Below, in pieces: positions 1 to 9,623 of a stretch of 64,000 nucleotides of DNA (positions are counted from its first letter, which is position 1; each line of letters begins with the position of its first letter). The DNA comes from JBAXTE01 sp037130365. Lineage in GTDB: Bacteria > Bacteroidota > Bacteroidia > Bacteroidales > WCHB1-69. The translations under genes and the position numbers were made by a program. The notes under the pieces were generated by a model, which worked only from the letters and a program-made list of their open reading frames with translations, had not been told where the DNA came from and made no database searches. The stretch is from assembly GCA_037130365.1 (NCBI GenBank), contig JBAXTE010000005.1, positions 62,001 to 126,000 of the forward strand, read 5' to 3'.

Positions 1-79
1 CTTTAGCTGTTTGTGCATAAGAATTGCCAGAAACCATAGCAACTAATAACATTACTGCTAAAATAATTACTTTTTTCAT
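1..79 (-). CDS. Secreted protein, N-terminal fragment (cut by window edge)
   Basis: Only the first 26 codons lie in the window. They read as a typical signal peptide: a Lys-Lys start, a hydrophobic core (VIILAVMLLVAMVSG) and a likely cleavage after NSYAQ. The start is the ATG at 79-77. The N-terminus resembles small secreted proteins common in Bacteroidota, but the mature part is outside the window, so no function can be given. A sigma-ABfr type promoter lies about 100 bp upstream (179-208), implying a long leader. Confidence 0.6.
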   Translation of the reverse strand, partial: MKKVIILAVMLLVAMVSGNSYAQTAK

Positions 80-178
80 ATCTTTTTATTTAAATTTTTA
101 ATGGAAAAAATCGTATGACATCTTCTCCACAATTTGTTTAAACGATCATACTCGTTGTTTTTCAATGATTTTGAAATG

Positions 179-208
179 CAAATATAACAAAACAAAACTA
201 TAAACAAA
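179..208 (-). promoter_or_regulatory. Putative sigma-ABfr promoter for the gene starting at 79
   Basis: On the minus strand the -7 box TATATTTG lies at 186-179 and a -33 TTTG at 208-205, 18 bp apart. A second candidate -7 box, TAGTTTTG, lies at 200-193. Both fit the Bacteroidota consensus TAnnTTTG. Confidence 0.4.
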
Positions 209-258
209 TAATATTTAACATATTTCTTAGTTAAATATTATTTGACATATAGAAAAAA

Positions 259-924
259 TTAATAGTTTATGTTCAGAACAGCTGTGTCAAATGCTGTACA
301 ATATACACTATCCGCAAATGGATTTATAATTCCGTTTCTTAAAACAGTCCAATAAAACTTATTATAGCTATTTCCAATTACCCTACATTTGGTAGACGCC
401 CTATATGAGGCTCCATTACCAACCATAAATTGACTGCTACAACAGTCTGTACACGATTGAGGCGTGGATGCAAACTTGTATTGAATTTGGTCGTTATTAT
501 CAAATCCTATAATATTTGTAACATTTAGCCTAACCCATGCAGCCGGCAAAATTGTGATAGCAGCATTGTATGTACCTCCTTTTGGAATAGCCTCTGCTTC
601 TAAAATTGAAGTATAATCAAAGTAGTTTGTTTTAAAAGATCTTAATCGGTATCGAGACACAACTTGCCATGCCGTTTTAATTTCAAATTGTCCGCTTGCA
701 TCAGTTACTCCTGAAGCAATTTCAGTAAAGTTTTCGTTGTAAACACCAGAGCTCAATATTGAACCATCAACATACACATAAGCACCCGCAATTGGACTTC
801 CAGTGTTTGGATTGATTACAGTTCCTTTAATGATAATATTATCCGCATCCTCTTTTTTGCAGGATAATCCTACAAATAAAACAATAAAAACTAGGCTTAT
901 GAAAGTCAATACAAATCGCTTCAT
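259..924 (-). CDS. Lipoprotein with carboxypeptidase-regulatory-like domain
   Basis: A 221-residue predicted lipoprotein. Residues 1-21 form a signal peptide ending in a lipobox (GLSC), so Cys22 should be lipidated and the protein anchored in a membrane. Residues about 30-110 (IIIKGTVINPNTGSPIAGA onward) match the start of the CarboxypepD_reg-like beta-sandwich that Bacteroidota use as a surface or barrel-associated domain. The rest is unassigned and contains a cysteine cluster (CTDCC). It starts 21 bp after the stop of the outer-membrane barrel gene on the same strand, so the two are probably co-transcribed and may act as a pair at the cell surface. I do not recognise a specific function. 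Confidence 0.65.
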   Translation of the reverse strand: MKRFVLTFISLVFIVLFVGLSCKKEDADNIIIKGTVINPNTGSPIAGAYVYVDGSILSSGVYNENFTEIASGVTDASGQFEIKTAWQVVSRYRLRSFKTNYFDYTSILEAEAIPKGGTYNAAITILPAAWVRLNVTNIIGFDNNDQIQYKFASTPQSCTDCCSSQFMVGNGASYRASTKCRVIGNSYNKFYWTVLRNGIINPFADSVYCTAFDTAVLNINY

Positions 925-945
925 CTGAAAAATAATTGAATTATA

Positions 946-1659
946 TTACCAAAGACTTAATGAAACACCAACGGTATATGGGTAAATTTGTGGTCCTTTA
1001 TCGGTAAACATTTTTGAAAGTGAATAGGATCCATTTAATGTGACGAATTTCCATCCAACTCGAGCGGTAAGCTCAAATAGATATTTTTCGGTGTTACTAA
1101 TATCTTTATTAACTATTTTCAAAATACCATTATTTCCATAAAATTGTGTGTCTGGATTTTCTCCATAATATGTAGAATATGAATCAACTAACAATCCTGA
1201 ACGTAGTCCAAGTGCCGCACGAATACCAATTTTACTTCTAAACCTTAGTTCTAATGGAATATTGATATAGGTAAACGATAGTTTGTTTTGAGAATAATTT
1301 ATTCCTGAAGCAACTGGAGTCATAATCGTTGTTCTGTCTATTGGTAAATTCATTTTTGTAACCGCATTTGAGTAAAAATGGTTACGAGCATATCCAAGAC
1401 CCAAACCAAAACTAAATAAACTCTTTTCGGAAGTTGGAATATCAAACATAAAAGCTGCAGTGTATCCTTGAGAAATTGAACGTTGTTTAACACCAGTTGT
1501 CAATCCTTGCCACATGCAATTATAAACGCCTATGAGAAGTCTGTCTTTGTTACGTTCTGGTTGTTTTGCTACAGGAGAAGAAGTGCCGTCCGTTGTTTGT
1601 TGAGCGCTGATTTGAAAGACCATAAAAAGGCCAATAATGATTGCGAATATTTGTTTCAT
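946..1659 (-). CDS. Outer-membrane beta-barrel protein (PorT/OMP_b-brl type)
   Basis: A 237-residue protein with a signal peptide (MKQIFAIIIGLFMVFQISAQ). The mature part has alternating polar and hydrophobic strands rich in Tyr, Phe and Gly, and ends in a strand with a terminal aromatic residue (VSLSLW), as expected for a small outer-membrane barrel. The size fits the OMP_b-brl families frequent in this phylum. It is followed 21 bp downstream by a lipoprotein gene, so the two look like an operon. The barrel assignment rests on pattern only; ligand or partner is unknown. Confidence 0.65.
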   Translation of the reverse strand: MKQIFAIIIGLFMVFQISAQQTTDGTSSPVAKQPERNKDRLLIGVYNCMWQGLTTGVKQRSISQGYTAAFMFDIPTSEKSLFSFGLGLGYARNHFYSNAVTKMNLPIDRTTIMTPVASGINYSQNKLSFTYINIPLELRFRSKIGIRAALGLRSGLLVDSYSTYYGENPDTQFYGNNGILKIVNKDISNTEKYLFELTARVGWKFVTLNGSYSLSKMFTDKGPQIYPYTVGVSLSLW

Positions 1660-1726
1660 TTGAGATTCGATTTGTTTGTGATTGTAAAAATACGATAGTT
1701 TTTATTATAATTGGTTATTAATACGT

Positions 1727-2920
1727 TTAATACAGAAAATTATTGTAAGGATATACCTCTTGATGAATTTTTTTTGCAAGTTGATATATCTCATTTTTGA
1801 GTTCCTCAATATTGTCTTTGTTTTTAGCAGAAATAAAAATTGACTGAATATTTGCTTTAGCAATCCAAGTATTTTTCAGCTCGTCTAGCGAAATATTTTC
1901 TTTTTCGATGGGGGTAAGATCGTATGGATCTTTTTCAACAAAAGTAAATGCATCCGTTTTGTTGAAAACAGTTAACATTTTTTTATTGTCAGCACCGATT
2001 TCAGCTAGGGTTTGATTTACTACGTCTATCTGTTCTTCAAAATCTGGGTGACTGATATCTACAATATGTAATATTAAATCTGATTCGCGAATTTCATCTA
2101 AGGTTGATTTAAAAGATTCTATTAAACCATGGGGTAGTTTACGGATAAAACCCACAGTATCAGAAAGCAAAAATGGAAGATTTTCAATTACTACTTTACG
2201 AACTGTTGTGTCGAGTGTAGCAAACAATTTATTTTCAGCTAAAATATCCGATTTGCTAAGTAAGTTCATAATTGTGGATTTTCCAACATTCGTGTATCCT
2301 ACTAAGGAAATGCGAACAAATTTTTCGCGATTACTGCGTTGAGTGAGTTTTTGTTTATCTATTAATATTAGTTTTTCTTTCAATAAAGAAATTCTATCTC
2401 GAATAATTCGACGATCGGTTTCGATTTCTTTTTCACCTGGACCTCTCATACCAATTCCTCCACGTTGCTTTTCGAGATGCGTCCACATGCGAGTTAAGCG
2501 AGGTAATAAGTATTCGTATTGTGCTAGTTCAACTTGTGCTTTGGCATGAGCTGTTTGCGCATGTTTTGAAAAAATATCAAGAATAAGGTGAGTTCTGTCG
2601 ATAATTTTACAACCAAGAGCACCTTCAATATTTCTAATTTGTGACGAAGTAAGTTCATCATCAAAAGCAGCTATTTCAATCTGATTTTCATCTACATACT
2701 CCTTAATTTCTTTAATTTTACCTGAACCCACATAAAATTTTGGATCAGGACGTTGGAGATTTTGTATAAAACGTTTGGTAGGAATTCCACCAGCAGTTTC
2801 TATTAAAAAGGCTAATTCTTCGAGATATTCCGAAGTGCGATCAAGGCCAACTTTAGGAGTAGAAACGGTGATTAGAATTGCTTTTTCTTCTGTAATTTGA
2901 TTGGTTAATTCTGCTGACAT
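1727..2920 (-). CDS. hflX: GTPase HflX
   Basis: Ribosome-associated GTPase, about 397 residues. The N-terminal HflX domain is followed by the family signature GGIGMRGPGEKEIETDRR (near residue 155) and then a G domain with G1 GYTNVGKS (198-205), G3 DTVGF and G4 NKTD. Family members split or rescue stalled ribosomes, often under heat stress. An in-frame upstream ATG at 2965 would overlap trpS by 29 bp; I prefer the ATG at 2920, which leaves a 16-bp gap and starts just before the conserved domain. It is probably co-transcribed with trpS. Length is normal for the family. Confidence 0.93.
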   Translation of the reverse strand: MSAELTNQITEEKAILITVSTPKVGLDRTSEYLEELAFLIETAGGIPTKRFIQNLQRPDPKFYVGSGKIKEIKEYVDENQIEIAAFDDELTSSQIRNIEGALGCKIIDRTHLILDIFSKHAQTAHAKAQVELAQYEYLLPRLTRMWTHLEKQRGGIGMRGPGEKEIETDRRIIRDRISLLKEKLILIDKQKLTQRSNREKFVRISLVGYTNVGKSTIMNLLSKSDILAENKLFATLDTTVRKVVIENLPFLLSDTVGFIRKLPHGLIESFKSTLDEIRESDLILHIVDISHPDFEEQIDVVNQTLAEIGADNKKMLTVFNKTDAFTFVEKDPYDLTPIEKENISLDELKNTWIAKANIQSIFISAKNKDNIEELKNEIYQLAKKIHQEVYPYNNFLY

Positions 2921-2936
2921 GAGCTGATTTTGAAAA

Positions 2937-3932
2937 TTATAATGAACGAAATCCGATAATCTCACGAACTTCTTTCATCGTTTTTTGAGCACTTTCGCGT
3001 GCTTTTTCGGCTCCGATTTGAGCTACCTTTATTAGAAAAGCTTGATCGCTATCAATTTCTAAAATACGCTCACGAATTGGAGCACAGAAATTAACCATAT
3101 CTTCTGCTAACTGTTTTTTTAAATCACCATAACGAATAGAACATTGGGCGTATTGTTCTTCGAAAAAATGAATAGTATCTGATGTAGAAACAATTTTTAA
3201 GAGTGAGAACAAATTTTCTACTGCTTGAGCTTTTGGCTGATTTGGCACTGTTGGACCAGAATCAGAAACGGCTCTCATCACCTTTTTACGAATTATATCT
3301 GCAGAATCGGCAAGATAAATACAGCTATTTTCATTATCCGATTTCGACATTTTCGTACTTCCATCAAGACCTGGAACTTTTACTAAATTGTTTCCAAAAT
3401 TATATGCTATTGGTTCAGGAAAGTAATCAACTTTATACATATGATTGAATCGTTGAGCAAAGTTACGAGTCATCTCTAAATGTTGCTCTTGATCTTTGCC
3501 AACAGGTACTTTGCTTGCCCGATGTAACAATATATCAGCAGCCATTAACGAAGGATAAGTGAGTAAGCCCGCATTAACATTATTAGGTTGAGTGCGAATT
3601 TTATCTTTAAATGATGCAACCCGTTGCAATTCACCCACGTATGCATTCATGTTTAAAAACAAATATAATTCGGCAACTTCGGGCACATCACTTTGTCTGA
3701 AAATTATTGATTTTTCATAATCTAGACCTGCTGCTAAATAGTTAACCAAAATACTCCTAACATTACCATACAAGTCCACAGGTGTGGGGTGTGTAGTTAA
3801 TGAATGATAATCGGCAATGAAGAAAAAACAATGATTTTCTTCTTGCATTTTTACAAAGTTAACAAGAGCACCAAAGTAATTGCCAAGGTGCATATTTCCG
3901 GTTGGACGGATTCCACTTACAACTGTTTCCAT
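2937..3932 (-). CDS. trpS: Tryptophan--tRNA ligase
   Basis: Class I aminoacyl-tRNA synthetase charging tRNA-Trp, 331 residues, a normal bacterial TrpS length. The HIGH-type signature is TGNMHLGNYFGA (residues 11-22) and the KMSKS loop is at 194-198. The start METVVSGIRPTG is conserved, so the ATG at 3932 is secure. It is the first gene of a probable trpS-hflX operon. A -7 type promoter box lies only 5 bp upstream of the ATG, which would give a nearly leaderless mRNA. Confidence 0.96.
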   Translation of the reverse strand: METVVSGIRPTGNMHLGNYFGALVNFVKMQEENHCFFFIADYHSLTTHPTPVDLYGNVRSILVNYLAAGLDYEKSIIFRQSDVPEVAELYLFLNMNAYVGELQRVASFKDKIRTQPNNVNAGLLTYPSLMAADILLHRASKVPVGKDQEQHLEMTRNFAQRFNHMYKVDYFPEPIAYNFGNNLVKVPGLDGSTKMSKSDNENSCIYLADSADIIRKKVMRAVSDSGPTVPNQPKAQAVENLFSLLKIVSTSDTIHFFEEQYAQCSIRYGDLKKQLAEDMVNFCAPIRERILEIDSDQAFLIKVAQIGAEKARESAQKTMKEVREIIGFRSL

Positions 3933-3936
3933 AGTG

Positions 3937-3944
3937 CAAAAGTA
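3937..3944 (-). promoter_or_regulatory. Candidate -7 box for trpS
   Basis: TACTTTTG on the minus strand fits TAnnTTTG. No -33 TTTG is seen at the right spacing. Its position directly before the ATG would make the transcript leaderless or nearly so. Confidence 0.3.
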
Positions 3945-4052
3945 CAGCTTTTTGAATAAATAGAATGGCTTTTGAAATTCTAAAAAGTGATTTTAACTTA
4001 TTTATTTGAACTCCATTGGCTTTTTTTAGATAAAAAGACCTATTTTTTTGGA

Positions 4053-4060
4053 TATATTTG
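4053..4060 (+). promoter_or_regulatory. Candidate -7 box for the TPR histidine kinase
   Basis: TATATTTG fits TAnnTTTG and sits 36 bp before the ATG at 4097. The response regulator gene has the identical 8-mer upstream (6207-6214). No clear -33 TTTG. Confidence 0.4.
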
Positions 4061-4096
4061 TAAAATGATTTTTTCAAAAAGTAACTTACAAAATTT

Positions 4097-6055
4097 ATGA
4101 TTAAAATAAACACTTCTTTATACCTGGTTAAAACACTTGTTATCAGCTTGCTAATTATTGGATTTGTAAATATTTCCTTTGCTCAAATAACTTCTGACAA
4201 GGAAGCTACAGCGTTAGAACAAAAATTAACGAAACAATCATACACAGATAAAATTCAGAGTTATCAAAAACTGATTTCGTTTTATTCAAAAACAGCACTT
4301 GAAAAAGCTCAAGTTTTTTCAAATAAATTGATTGCAGAAGCAAAAGCACAAAACGATAAAAGAACCGTTGCCGATGGGCTTAATCTGCTAGGAAGAACAA
4401 ATATTAGAATGGGAAAATTCAACGAAGCCAAGCCCATTCACATGGAGGCACTTTTTGTATATAAATCATTAGGAAATGATACTGGAGTAGCCGCTCAATA
4501 TGGGAATTTAGGTGTGATTTTCGAAATGAGTGGTGATTTTCCAAAAGCGTTACTTTTTTATCAACGAGCTTTAAAGATATACGAACAACTTAATGATACA
4601 AAAAGTATTGCATTTGCCGAAAACAATATTGGCATTGTGTATCAAGAGATGAATCTTTTCGATTTGTCGTTAGCTTTTCAGCAAAAAGCTTTTCGACACA
4701 AACAACAATTAAAGGATACCTCTGGAATGGCTTCTACACTCAACAATATTGGCGTGATTTACGAATCATTAAAATTGGATTTCAACAAAGCGCTCATATA
4801 TTACAAACAAGCACTAACTCTATACGAAAAACTTGGGAATAACTTACAAATAGCGACATTGCTAAATAATATTGGGCTCATTTATTTGAAGCAAAATAAT
4901 TTACCCGATGCAGAAGTGAATCTTACTAACGCTTTTATTATCAGAAAGTCTTTAAACGATAAACACGGTGAGGCCTCTTCATTATTGAATTTAGCTCAAC
5001 TAGCACTTAAACAAAGCAAACCAACAGATGCTATCGAAAAAGTTTCGAAAAGTATTGCTCTTTATCTCGTGATAGGATCAAAAACTAAACTTTCGGAAGG
5101 ATACCAAACTCTTGCTCAGGCTTACGAAAAGACGAATAATTATCAACAAGCTCTGAATGGTTATAAAAATTATGTTGCTTATAGAGATACTATTTACAAC
5201 GAAAACAATCAAAAATCGATTCACGAAATGCAAGCAAAATACGATTATGACGTGAATCAGAAGCAATTGGTTATTTTAGAAAAAGATAATGAGCTTAAAT
5301 CAAAACAATTATCAAAAAACAGATGGATTTTAATTAATCTATTAATTGTGTTTATATTGACTATTGCATTGGTGATTTTCTACATTCGTCAAAACAAGAT
5401 AAAACAAGAGCACCTTCAACTAAACACTAAGCATCAATTGTTTAGAGCACAAATGAACCCTCATTTTATCTTTAATGCATTGGCTTCGGTACAAAAATTT
5501 GTAATTGACAACAATAAAGAACTTGGAAGTTCATACATTACTCGTTTTGGACGTTTGATGAGAAAAACACTCGAAAACTCAACTCGAGAATATGTTCCTT
5601 TGAGCGAAGAACTAGAAGTTCTAAAAGATTATACAGCATTTCAACAGTTGCGTTTCAATCACAAGTTTTCGGTACAATTCAACATCGATCCACAAATAGA
5701 ATGCGACTTATTAGAGATGCCACCAATGCTAATTCAACCTTTTCTCGAAAATGCGATTGAACACGGTGTTGCAACCATTAATAATGGCAAAATTGAGGTA
5801 GATATTAAACTTCACGAGAATCACTTAACCATTACCATTACCGACAATGGGGTTGGGATAAATCATAATAAAAACAAAAAAAACACGAATCATAAATCAA
5901 TGGCAATTTCTATTATAAATGAGCGGATAAAGCTGTTATCAAAATCTAAAAAGACGAATAAACTAATAGAAATTACGGACCTTTCAGAAGAAAATCCTGC
6001 TCAATCTGGCACTAAAATAATTTTTGAAATTCCTATAAGTGATGGTAAAAAGTGA
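4097..6055 (+). CDS. TPR-containing sensor histidine kinase, LytS/YehU type
   Basis: A 652-residue membrane kinase. In order: signal peptide (1-29, ending SFAQ), an export-side TPR array (about 90-370, with repeated NNIG(V/L)IY motifs), a coiled linker, one membrane segment (about 410-430), and a cytoplasmic His_kinase domain. The phospho-acceptor is His456 in QMNPHFIFNAL. The ATPase part shows an N-box ENAIEHG (551-557) and DNGVGI (583-588). This is the standard Bacteroidota architecture for kinases paired with LytTR regulators. The regulator gene follows 191 bp downstream with its own promoter-like box. The signal is unknown; TPRs suggest protein binding in the periplasm. Confidence 0.88.
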   Translation: MIKINTSLYLVKTLVISLLIIGFVNISFAQITSDKEATALEQKLTKQSYTDKIQSYQKLISFYSKTALEKAQVFSNKLIAEAKAQNDKRTVADGLNLLGRTNIRMGKFNEAKPIHMEALFVYKSLGNDTGVAAQYGNLGVIFEMSGDFPKALLFYQRALKIYEQLNDTKSIAFAENNIGIVYQEMNLFDLSLAFQQKAFRHKQQLKDTSGMASTLNNIGVIYESLKLDFNKALIYYKQALTLYEKLGNNLQIATLLNNIGLIYLKQNNLPDAEVNLTNAFIIRKSLNDKHGEASSLLNLAQLALKQSKPTDAIEKVSKSIALYLVIGSKTKLSEGYQTLAQAYEKTNNYQQALNGYKNYVAYRDTIYNENNQKSIHEMQAKYDYDVNQKQLVILEKDNELKSKQLSKNRWILINLLIVFILTIALVIFYIRQNKIKQEHLQLNTKHQLFRAQMNPHFIFNALASVQKFVIDNNKELGSSYITRFGRLMRKTLENSTREYVPLSEELEVLKDYTAFQQLRFNHKFSVQFNIDPQIECDLLEMPPMLIQPFLENAIEHGVATINNGKIEVDIKLHENHLTITITDNGVGINHNKNKKNTNHKSMAISIINERIKLLSKSKKTNKLIEITDLSEENPAQSGTKIIFEIPISDGKK

Positions 6056-6206
6056 ATCTACTGGCATCCTAATTCAATAGATTTAATTTTTTGATCTAAC
6101 TATTTTATAATTAATCACATGTAAACCAATAATTTGGCACATCAGGATTCAAATAATTGAATTAACAAAAAGGCTGATGTTAACAAGAATATTGCTTAAA
6201 ATCGAG

Positions 6207-6214
6207 TATATTTG
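6207..6214 (+). promoter_or_regulatory. Candidate -7 box for the LytTR regulator
   Basis: TATATTTG, identical to the box before the kinase gene, 32 bp before the GTG at 6247. It implies that the regulator can be transcribed separately from the kinase. Confidence 0.4.
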
Positions 6215-6246
6215 CCTATTATTTAACAATAAAAAATTGAAACTGG

Positions 6247-6993
6247 GTGAAAATAGCAATCATTGACGACGAAAAACATTTAATCGACAGAACTTGTGAT
6301 GTGGTTAAGCAACACTTTCCGTCATTTGAAATAGTCGGCACTGCAGGTACGGTAGAAGATGCTATTAACTTGATTGCCAATACACAACCGAATATTGTAC
6401 TACTCGATATTCACCTTAGCGATGGAACTGGATTTGATTTAATCCAACGTCTTTTTCCTATCAATTTTAAAATTATTTTTATAACTGCTCACGAACAGTT
6501 TGCTATTAAAGCATTCAAATTTAGCGCATTAGATTATATATTAAAACCTTTTGACGACATTGATTTGGTAGATGCTATTAATCGGGCCTCATCGCAGTTA
6601 CAAAAAGAGAGTTCGGACGTTAACATTGAAGCATTACTTTCAAATATTAAAACTGGAACTAAAGAGGTAAAAAAAATAGTTTTAAAAACCAACGATAGCA
6701 TATATGTTGTCCGTGTAAATGAAATTATTCGTCTGGAGTCGGACGGAGCATATACCCAATTCTTTTTTCTTGATGGCAAAAAAGTGTTAGTTTCAAAAAA
6801 CTTAAAAGAATTTGAAGATATCCTTTGCGATTATGGTTTTTTCAGAATCCATCAATCTCACTTAATTAATACTGAATTTTTGATTAGATATCAAAAAGGA
6901 GATGGCGGATTTGTAATTATGAAAGATGGCTCAATGCCTCCAGTTTCGGTTCGTAAAAAAGAACAATTAATAAATTACCTCAACAATCTTTAA
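6247..6993 (+). CDS. LytTR-family response regulator
   Basis: A 248-residue two-component regulator. The receiver domain (1-115) has the acidic pair D7-D8, the phosphorylation site D54 in LLDIHLSDG, T80 and K100. A LytTR DNA-binding domain fills about 145-246 (KIVLKTNDSIYVVRVNEIIRL onward, then FFRIHQSHLIN). The start codon is GTG; no upstream ATG in frame gives a plausible receiver start. It is the obvious partner of the LytS-type kinase just upstream. Targets are unknown, but the T9SS genes downstream are candidates by position only. Confidence 0.9.
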   Translation: MKIAIIDDEKHLIDRTCDVVKQHFPSFEIVGTAGTVEDAINLIANTQPNIVLLDIHLSDGTGFDLIQRLFPINFKIIFITAHEQFAIKAFKFSALDYILKPFDDIDLVDAINRASSQLQKESSDVNIEALLSNIKTGTKEVKKIVLKTNDSIYVVRVNEIIRLESDGAYTQFFFLDGKKVLVSKNLKEFEDILCDYGFFRIHQSHLINTEFLIRYQKGDGGFVIMKDGSMPPVSVRKKEQLINYLNNL

Positions 6994-7134
6994 CCCCCCC
7001 TCACCCGCCATAACTTTCTTGATTTTCTGTTTTCTTTCAAATCTCTTTTTTTCGTTTTTAAAATAACCGCCCACGAATATAATTTCAAACTACTCTAATA
7101 TTCAAATGCGTAATTCAATCATAGAATTACCGCG

Positions 7135-7142
7135 TAGCTTTG
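7135..7142 (+). promoter_or_regulatory. Candidate -7 box for the 7178-12486 gene group
   Basis: TAGCTTTG fits TAnnTTTG, 35 bp before the ATG at 7178. No clear -33 box. The next two genes lack an obvious box of their own, so they may be read from here. Confidence 0.35.
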
Positions 7143-7177
7143 ATTATTGAAATCAAAATAAACACAAAATAATACAT

Positions 7178-9580
7178 ATGAAAAAAACATTATTCTCAAT
7201 TTTTTTATGCTTAAGTCTCAGTTTTGCAATTGCACAACCAGGCAGCATCGACACTTCGTTTCACGTAGGAACGGGATTTAGTATTTCCTCTGTTCTGGGT
7301 TACGGAATAAAAGCATTGGCAATTCAGCCAGACAAAAAAATTATTGCCGCTGGAACATTTACTTCGTATAATGGAACTGACTTTCAAAAATTGATTCGCT
7401 TAAACACCAATGGAGTTATCGATTCTTCATATTCCATTGGGACTGGATTTAATGGCAACATTAACGCTATTTATATGCTAAAAGACACTACTCTTTTGGT
7501 GGCAGGTGCTTTTACGACATACAATTCTACGAATGTAAAAGGATTGATTAAGTTGAATAAAAACGGCACTCTAAATACCTCTTTTAATCCATTAGACAGT
7601 AATATTTCTCAAGTAAATGCAATTGCTGTTGATACAGCGACTGGGAAAATTTATATTGGCGGTAACTTTACCAGCGTGGGAAATACAACCGTAAAACATA
7701 TTGCGCGCTTAATGCCAAATGGCTCATTAGACAACACATTTAATGTGGGCACTGGATTTACGCATTTAACCTATGCTCAAGCACCTGTTTACACACTAAA
7801 AGTTCAACCCGATGGTAACCTTCTTGTGGGTGGTGATTTCGATTTTTACAAGGGGGAAATTGCCTCAAAATTATGTAGATTACTTCCTAGTGGAACTTTA
7901 GATGCAACTTTTTACACCATGTTTAATGGCATTGTAAATTCTGTTGATCTGATGAATGATGGTAAAATAATCGTTGGTGGAGAATTTACATCAGCAATGT
8001 CGAATCCTTTTAGTAAAATTGTAAGTTTAAATACAGACGGAACCGTAAATACTTCTTTTAATATTGGCACAGGAATTTCTGGTGAAGTATATATAGTTAA
8101 GGCAACTCCTGGTAATAAAATTTTAGTAGGAGGAAATTTTAACTTTTTCGACAACGTTCAAACAATGTCCCTTGTTCAACTAAATGCAAATGGAAGCAGA
8201 AATACAAATTTTTTAATTGGCACTGGTTTTACTCTTACCTCAGGTAATCCGTCAAAAGTTTATTCTATTCTTGTTCAACCCGATTCTAATTTGATTGTGG
8301 GCGGTTTTTATAATAAATATCAAGGCACAACCTCAAATCATATTGTACGAATAATTGGAAAAGGAGCTTCTATTCTTGCAAAACCAACAGTCACTACCAC
8401 AACTCCAACGCTTATCACAAACAATAGTGCAAAACTTGGTGGCGGAATTTCTGATAATGGAAACAGCGCTATTTTAGAAAATGGAGTTTGCTGGTCAACT
8501 TCTGTAAATCCAACCGTTTCGGATAATTTTGCAACTACAACTTTAGGCTCAAACACATTTAGTTTATTTGCTTACACGTTGCTAGATACCACCCAATATC
8601 ATGTAAGAGCCTATGCTCGAAACAGCGAAGGTTATGGATATGGAGAAGATTTGGTTTTCAAAACTCGTAGCAACGAAAATTACACTTGTGGCACGGTGAC
8701 TTTCACATACAACGGAACTCCTGTTACTTATGGCACTGTTAAAGGAAAATATGGCAGATGCTGGTTAGACAGAAACTTAGGCGCTTCTCAAGTGGCTGAA
8801 TCCCTTGTTGATACTTATTCATATGGAGCATATTACCAATGGGGACGTAAAACAGATGGACATCAAGTTGGAACATCAGGAACTGTTTCGACTTTGGCTT
8901 CTGGCACTAATCCTTCTCATAGCGATTTTATCACTGTTCAAACCACTCCTTTCGATTGGACTTCTAATCCAAATGATAATTTGTGGACTGGTTTAGATGC
9001 CGTCAACAACCCATGTCCAACAGGTTGGAGAATTCCAACAAGTGTTGAGTTTACCACAGAAATGACACTTTGGAGCGAACAAAATTATGTTGGGGCTTAT
9101 GAATCTGCACTCAGATTACCTGCAAGCGGAATGAGGTCATACCAAACAGGCACATTACAGAACGTAGGTGCGTGGGGAGTTTATTGGACTTCTGATACTC
9201 ATTTGGCACCAACTTATGAATCAGTTTCATTATTGTATACTAATAATTCTGCAGGTACTGTAGTTTCTCCACGTGCAGTAGGTGCAAGTGTGAGATGTAT
9301 TAAAGATTATTCCAATGATATTCAAATCATAGATGTAAATAAAGCATTCAATCTCTATCCAAATCCAACCAATAATACGTTGAATATTCAATTAATCAAC
9401 AGCGTAAACACTGAAATAATGTTATCAATTTATGACAATACAGGCAGAGTGGTGCATATTCAATCTGTTTCTAAAACAAACCAAAGTATTGATATTAGCC
9501 AAATTCCAGCTGGAATCTACTTTGTAAAAATTCAAAATAGTGCAGCTCAACAAGTTGAACGATTGATAATTGTAAGATAA
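7178..9580 (+). CDS. Secreted delta-60 propeller / FISUMP protein with T9SS sorting domain
   Basis: An 800-residue secreted protein. Signal peptide 1-19 (ends FAIAQ). Seven delta-60 type repeats follow (about 25-390), each with a core like IIAAGTFTSYNG or ILVGGNFNFFDN, enough for one seven-bladed beta-propeller. Residues about 395-490 look like a fibronectin III-type domain. A FISUMP-like domain (about 500-710) starts at CGTVTFTYNGTPVTYGTV and contains GRCWLDRNLGA and GWRIPT. The last 75 residues are a type A sorting domain (LYPNPTNNTLNIQL, then GIYFVKIQ and a basic end), which directs export by T9SS and surface attachment. No enzymatic motif is visible. Confidence 0.85.
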   Translation: MKKTLFSIFLCLSLSFAIAQPGSIDTSFHVGTGFSISSVLGYGIKALAIQPDKKIIAAGTFTSYNGTDFQKLIRLNTNGVIDSSYSIGTGFNGNINAIYMLKDTTLLVAGAFTTYNSTNVKGLIKLNKNGTLNTSFNPLDSNISQVNAIAVDTATGKIYIGGNFTSVGNTTVKHIARLMPNGSLDNTFNVGTGFTHLTYAQAPVYTLKVQPDGNLLVGGDFDFYKGEIASKLCRLLPSGTLDATFYTMFNGIVNSVDLMNDGKIIVGGEFTSAMSNPFSKIVSLNTDGTVNTSFNIGTGISGEVYIVKATPGNKILVGGNFNFFDNVQTMSLVQLNANGSRNTNFLIGTGFTLTSGNPSKVYSILVQPDSNLIVGGFYNKYQGTTSNHIVRIIGKGASILAKPTVTTTTPTLITNNSAKLGGGISDNGNSAILENGVCWSTSVNPTVSDNFATTTLGSNTFSLFAYTLLDTTQYHVRAYARNSEGYGYGEDLVFKTRSNENYTCGTVTFTYNGTPVTYGTVKGKYGRCWLDRNLGASQVAESLVDTYSYGAYYQWGRKTDGHQVGTSGTVSTLASGTNPSHSDFITVQTTPFDWTSNPNDNLWTGLDAVNNPCPTGWRIPTSVEFTTEMTLWSEQNYVGAYESALRLPASGMRSYQTGTLQNVGAWGVYWTSDTHLAPTYESVSLLYTNNSAGTVVSPRAVGASVRCIKDYSNDIQIIDVNKAFNLYPNPTNNTLNIQLINSVNTEIMLSIYDNTGRVVHIQSVSKTNQSIDISQIPAGIYFVKIQNSAAQQVERLIIVR

Positions 9581-9623
9581 ATAAATTCAAAAAAAATCAC
9601 AAGCAGATAAATAGAATTAATTA

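Noticed and set aside
2921..2965. Longer hflX start at 2965
   Set aside because: It would overlap trpS by 29 bp and add 15 residues without family character; the ATG at 2920 is preferred.
3859..4113. 84-codon minus frame across the trpS-kinase gap
   Set aside because: It overlaps both the trpS start and the kinase start and has no protein-like composition or domain.
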